A model generated the notes under the pieces. The model had not been told where the DNA came from, did no database searches, and was given only the letters and a program-made list of their open reading frames with translations. Positions 60,328 to 64,000 of a stretch of 64,000 nt of DNA are shown here, piece by piece. The stretch lies in contig JAQFVV010000063.1 of assembly GCA_028023455.1 (NCBI GenBank), positions 2,661,081 to 2,725,080 of the forward strand, written 5' to 3'. Source of the stretch: Epiperipatus broadwayi. Taxonomy: Eukaryota > Onychophora > Udeonychophora > Euonychophora > Peripatidae. Numbering within the stretch: position 1 is the stretch's first letter; the number at the start of each line of letters is the position of its first letter. The translations under genes and the position numbers were made by a program.

Positions 60328-63012
60328 TGAAACAGATATGCTGTTCCTCATATAAATATTCAAAAGATCCCCCCCCATTCAAAAATGTCTAGCGTGATTC
60401 AGTCTAATTGGGAACGCAATAAAGCTGTGATTTGTTTAAAAAAATCATATTTTTAATTTTGTGATTGATGGATTTGAATAAAATGTTATGTCATCTTATT
60501 TTTTTTTATCTGTCTCAATAAAAAAAAAAGAAATTAATTATCCAATCATTAAAAAGAAAAAAGGAAAAGATACTTGAGTTAAACTGAGGCAGTATTCAAA
60601 TTAGGCACGTCGTCGGAAGAAAAGAACTTTTTTTTTCTCTCTCGTCTTACACAGAGAGGCAGAACATATTAAATTTTTTTTTAAAAAAAAAAGTGTATTA
60701 CTTAATTCTTTTGACATATTAAAATATAGCTTTAACAAAACGTGAAAATGGAAAAAGAAAGCTTTGCTAGAGGAATTATAATGATAATGGGGTAAATTAG
60801 CGGCTTCACTCTCTCCACGCTGTGCCATGACTTTCCATAGATGAAATAACCCGCCTTCTTTTGAGTAAACTAGACTGCAAAACTGGAAGGTAATTATGTT
60901 ATAGGAATGTTTAGACATCTTTATCATAAATTATAAATTGACATCATGAAATATCTACATAAAAATTATTTTTATAAAATATTAAAACATCTTTATCATA
61001 CGTTATAAAGTGAAGTTATGAAATAATTACATAGAATTTGTTTTATAAAATATTAAAACATCTTTATCATACGTTATAAAGTGAAGTTATGAAATAATTA
61101 CGTAGAATTTATTTTGTAAAATATTAGAACATGTTTATCATACGTTATAAAATGAAGTTATGAAATAGTTATACGCAAATTTATTTATAAAAATATTTGA
61201 ACGTATTTACTATATGGATTAGAAATGCTTTAATTGCATATTACTTCTATCTGGGTAATGTAACAGAGCTTATGTGTATGAATATACTTTTATATTTGAC
61301 TAAATTAGAAATGCTTTAATTACTAAATGATAAATGCTCCACAAGCCAAACAGAATTTATGTGTATGAATATACCTTTATATTTGACTAAATTATAAATG
61401 GTCCACAAGCCAAACAGAGTTTATGTGTATGAATATACCTTTATATTTGACTAAATTATAAATGCTCCACAAGCCAAACAGAGTTTATGTGTATGAATAT
61501 ACCTTTATATTTGACTAAATTAGAAATGCTTTAATTACTAAATGATAAATGCTCCACAAGCCAAACAGAGTTTATGTGTATGAATATACCTTTATATTTG
61601 ACTAAATTATAAATGCTCCACAAGCCAAACAGAGTTTATGTATATGAATATACCTTTATATTTGACTAAATTATAAATGCTTTAATTACTAAATGATAAA
61701 TGCTCCACAAGCCAAACAGAGTTTATGTATATGAATATAGTTTTATATTTGACTAAATTATAAATGCTCCACAAGCCAAACAGAGTTTATGTGTATGAAT
61801 ATACTTTTATATTTGACTAAATTATAAATGCTTCAATTACTAAATGATAAATGCTCCACAAACCAAGAATTGCTGAGTTTAAATGTTTACCAATTAATAA
61901 TAATTCATAAAATAATGAAATGCTGTATAAATCATAAATGTGCTTGACTGCTTCTAAGGTTCTTCTGTAAAATGAATTCAAAATGAATTATTGTATAAAC
62001 CATAAATGCTTGACTGCTTCTAAGGTTCTTCTCTTAAATGAATTCAAAATGAATTATTGTATAAACCATAAATGCTTGACTGCTTCTAAGGTTCTTCCCT
62101 TAAATGAATTCAAAATGAACTATTGTTGAATTAGAATATTTCCAAGCTTCTTCTCATAAATGAATTCAAAATGAACTATTGTTGAATTAGAATGTTTCCA
62201 AGCTTCTTCTCATAAAGGAATTCAAAAATGAACTATTGTTGAATTAGAATATTTCCAAGCTTCTTCTCATAAAGGAATTCAAAAATGAACTATTGTTGAA
62301 TTAGAATATTTCCAAGCTTCTTCTCATAAAGGAATTCAAAAATGAACTATTGTTGAATTAGAATGTTTCCAAGCTTCTTCTCATAAATGAATTCAAAATG
62401 AACTATTGTTGAATTAGAATATTTCCAAGCTTCTTCTCATAAAGGAATTCAAAAATGAACTATTGTTGAATTAGACTGTTTCCAAACTTCTTCTCATAAA
62501 TGAACTTGTAAATGAACTATTGATAAAAAAAAAGAACTGCTTCTAGCTCTTTCATAAGTAAAATGAAAATGTGTTATCATGTGGATAGAAATGAATTTCG
62601 TTAGAAATTGCAAATTAATTGTTATTTAATAAATTTTTTTTTTGTTACTAAAAATTAAATTGGTTATCCAGTTGTCCAATTCTGTTTTGTTTTATTGCAT
62701 CACTCATCAGTTATAGCACTGGTTCATGAGAATCTCATGCCTTCTGAGCTACGTCTGACATAACTAGACCTAGGCAAGTCAGGTTGTAGTGAGACGGAAC
62801 TCTAATGGCGCTTTTTGGGAAACCAAACATAGAAATATTTAGATGTTTCCAGTCTTTTTGGCACTACATCCTCTGATGAGCAGGAAATATTGTTGTAGGA
62901 GGCATTAACATCTGCATTAGGAATGTCAATTGATAGTTCCTTCCTACAGCATGCTCATCAGAAAATTGTTACAACTGACGTAATAAAAGGGTTGTATGCG
63001 GGTCCGGTTACA
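60328..63012 (+). repeat. 3' LTR, 2685 bp
   Basis: Same order as the 5' LTR, with extra or missing repeat units: one more 60-bp unit near 61035-61095, three instead of four 62-bp units, and seven instead of six 56-bp units. Few point changes (for example CTGTTCC for CTATTCC at the start). Confidence 0.95.
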
Positions 63013-63035
63013 ATATATATGTGTGTGTGTGTGTG
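63013..63035. repeat. (TA)n(TG)n microsatellite
   Basis: ATATATAT followed by (GT)n, directly after the young LTR. It is the target site of that element. Confidence 0.9.
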
Positions 63036-63070
63036 CTATTACCTGTCATGTTTATTATATATTTGTTTGC

Positions 63071-63088
63071 TGGTCACCCAGTCATAGT
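63071..63088 (+). promoter_or_regulatory. Primer-site-like sequence of a second gypsy element
   Basis: TGGTCACCCAGTCATAGT resembles the TGGTGACCC start of primer sites of many gypsy elements and lies about 290 bp before gag-like sequence. No LTR end was confirmed upstream. Confidence 0.4.
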
Positions 63089-63363
63089 TGGGGACACAAA
63101 AAATTATTAGCACAGTCGCATTAAACCTGTGAATAGTGGATAAGTTTAAAAAGCAAATTATTGGCTGTCACTGTTGTTCAAACTAGGGAAATAGGAAAGA
63201 GTTTAAGCCATTAGTAAGCTTAAGCCATTAAGGTTTTTGAACTTAGGGAGAAAAGTACAGAAATATAGTCATTAAAGTTTGTAGTAAGGCTAATTGTTCA
63301 GAAATCAATCATGAGTGTTTTTGGGTAGAATTCCATACCTGAATTTGAGATCAGCAACATGTC

Positions 63364-64000
63364 TGAACGGCCATTGTATATTGCACAGTTGCAAAACTTC
63401 TTCATCAATATTGAATGGTATTGAAGATAACAAATGGAGTGTTTCACTGGTATTAAAGTGTTAAAGGTCATAAATAGATTGTTTGAGATACCCATTACTG
63501 AGAAAGTAAAGTATGAGGATCTAATAGAGAAAATAAGTGATAATTTTAGCCCTCGTCTGTCATGGCACATAGCTTACTTAACCCTATGAAGAAGGAAGCA
63601 GCTGGAGGGTGAAAAAATTAAAGAGTATACTGCATCTCTTAGGAAATTGACCAAAGGTTGTGGGAATGGTGAGGTTGTGGATGAAATACTCAAGAACCAG
63701 TTACTATGGGAAATGTCTAACAATAGGCTCAGACAGCAATTTCTCATAGAACCTGAAATTACATATGAGATGACCATTAAGAAAGGCATAGGGTATGAGT
63801 TAATGTTTCAACAGGCTAAGGCTTTTAACACACATAGGGATGAAAACCCTAGAATGAGTATGTTTAAAGCAAAACAGGAAATGCCTTTGAAAGCTAAAAT
63901 ATCTAAGAAATGGGAGAGTAACATGTTTTTACTCTGGTAAAACAGGTCACATATCAAAAGAAGGTAGGTGGCATAAAGAGTCATGTTTTAAATGCAGACA
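63364..64000 (+). pseudogene. Decayed gag of a second gypsy lineage (runs off the window)
   Basis: Capsid gag of the K02A2.6-like gypsy group, unlike the gag at 58-59.7 kb. Readable pieces in order: PLYIAQLQNFF, IPITEKVKYEDLIEKISDNF, LEGEKIKEYTASLRKLTKGC, GNGEVVDEILKNQLLWEMSN, then NNRLRQQFL and IGYELMFQQAKAF. The end reads as a zinc-knuckle region after a one-base shift near 63920 (CFYSGKTGH..., with Gly where the third Cys is expected), then CFKC. Stops near 63424 and 63587 and the shift show it is dead. The C-terminus and pol lie outside. Confidence 0.8.

Larger units (their letters stand above)
54929..63012 (+). mobile_element. Young gag-only LTR retrotransposon (TR-GAG-like)
   Basis: Complete two-LTR structure: 5' LTR 54929-57557, primer site, gag, G-rich tract, 3' LTR 60328-63012. 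The flanks are ATAT on both sides, consistent with a 4-bp target duplication, but they lie in (TA)n so this is not decisive. The LTRs match closely apart from repeat copy number. The internal region is only 2770 bp and encodes gag without protease, RT or integrase, so the element must use enzymes made elsewhere. It inserted into the (TA)n/(TG)n stretch just left of an older gypsy gag. Confidence 0.95.

Overview
This window looks like an AT-rich (roughly 70-75% A+T by eye), gene-poor stretch of an animal genome, probably an invertebrate. The evidence is indirect: dense nested retrotransposons (L1/Tx1-like and RTE-like LINEs, Ty3/gypsy LTR elements), hAT elements with 8-bp target duplications, a piggyBac-like MITE, tRNA-derived SINEs and long microsatellites. 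I see no operons, bacterial genes or complete host gene. I cannot name the species. Two short acceptor-bounded open segments (43.3 kb, 51.8 kb) are the only hints of host exons, and both are weak.

Layout. 0-3.5 kb: two LINE 3' ends that each run into a long (AAT)n tract; the second copy has a broken L1/Tx1-like reverse transcriptase. 3.5-18 kb: mostly unrecognised AT-rich DNA with a foldback MITE (5.2 kb), a tRNA-like SINE head (7.2 kb), an RTE-like LINE on the minus strand (9.9-11.2 kb) and a head-to-head SINE palindrome (15.9-16.7 kb). 18.3-31.2 kb: one old, decayed Ty3/gypsy element with two diverged LTRs and gag, protease, RT, RNase H and integrase remnants in order. It is interrupted by a ~4.5 kb insert in its 5' internal region and by a piggyBac-like MITE between protease and RT. 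31.3-39.7 kb: a cluster of palindromic (foldback) elements, several with a hammerhead-ribozyme-like core, mixed with RTE-like LINE debris and two SINE families. 40.2-41.8 kb: an internally deleted hAT element with perfect 8-bp target duplications, itself holding a LINE 3' fragment. 44.6-46.8 kb: two more palindromes, one split by a short hAT element. 48.8-50.2 kb: a possible solo LTR. 54.9-63.0 kb: a young, structurally complete LTR element with 2.6-2.7 kb LTRs full of tandem arrays and an internal region encoding only gag. 63.1-64 kb: a decayed gag of a second gypsy lineage, running off the window end.

How it fits together. The history is layered: old gypsy and LINE copies, then MITE, SINE and foldback insertions, then the young gag-only LTR element, whose LTRs still match closely. 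The most unusual signals are the palindromic family at 31-39 kb with hammerhead-like CTGANGA...GAAAC...GTC cores and a 15-nt complementary helix, the possible (AAT)n target preference of the LINE, and the gag-only LTR element with four tandem arrays per LTR.
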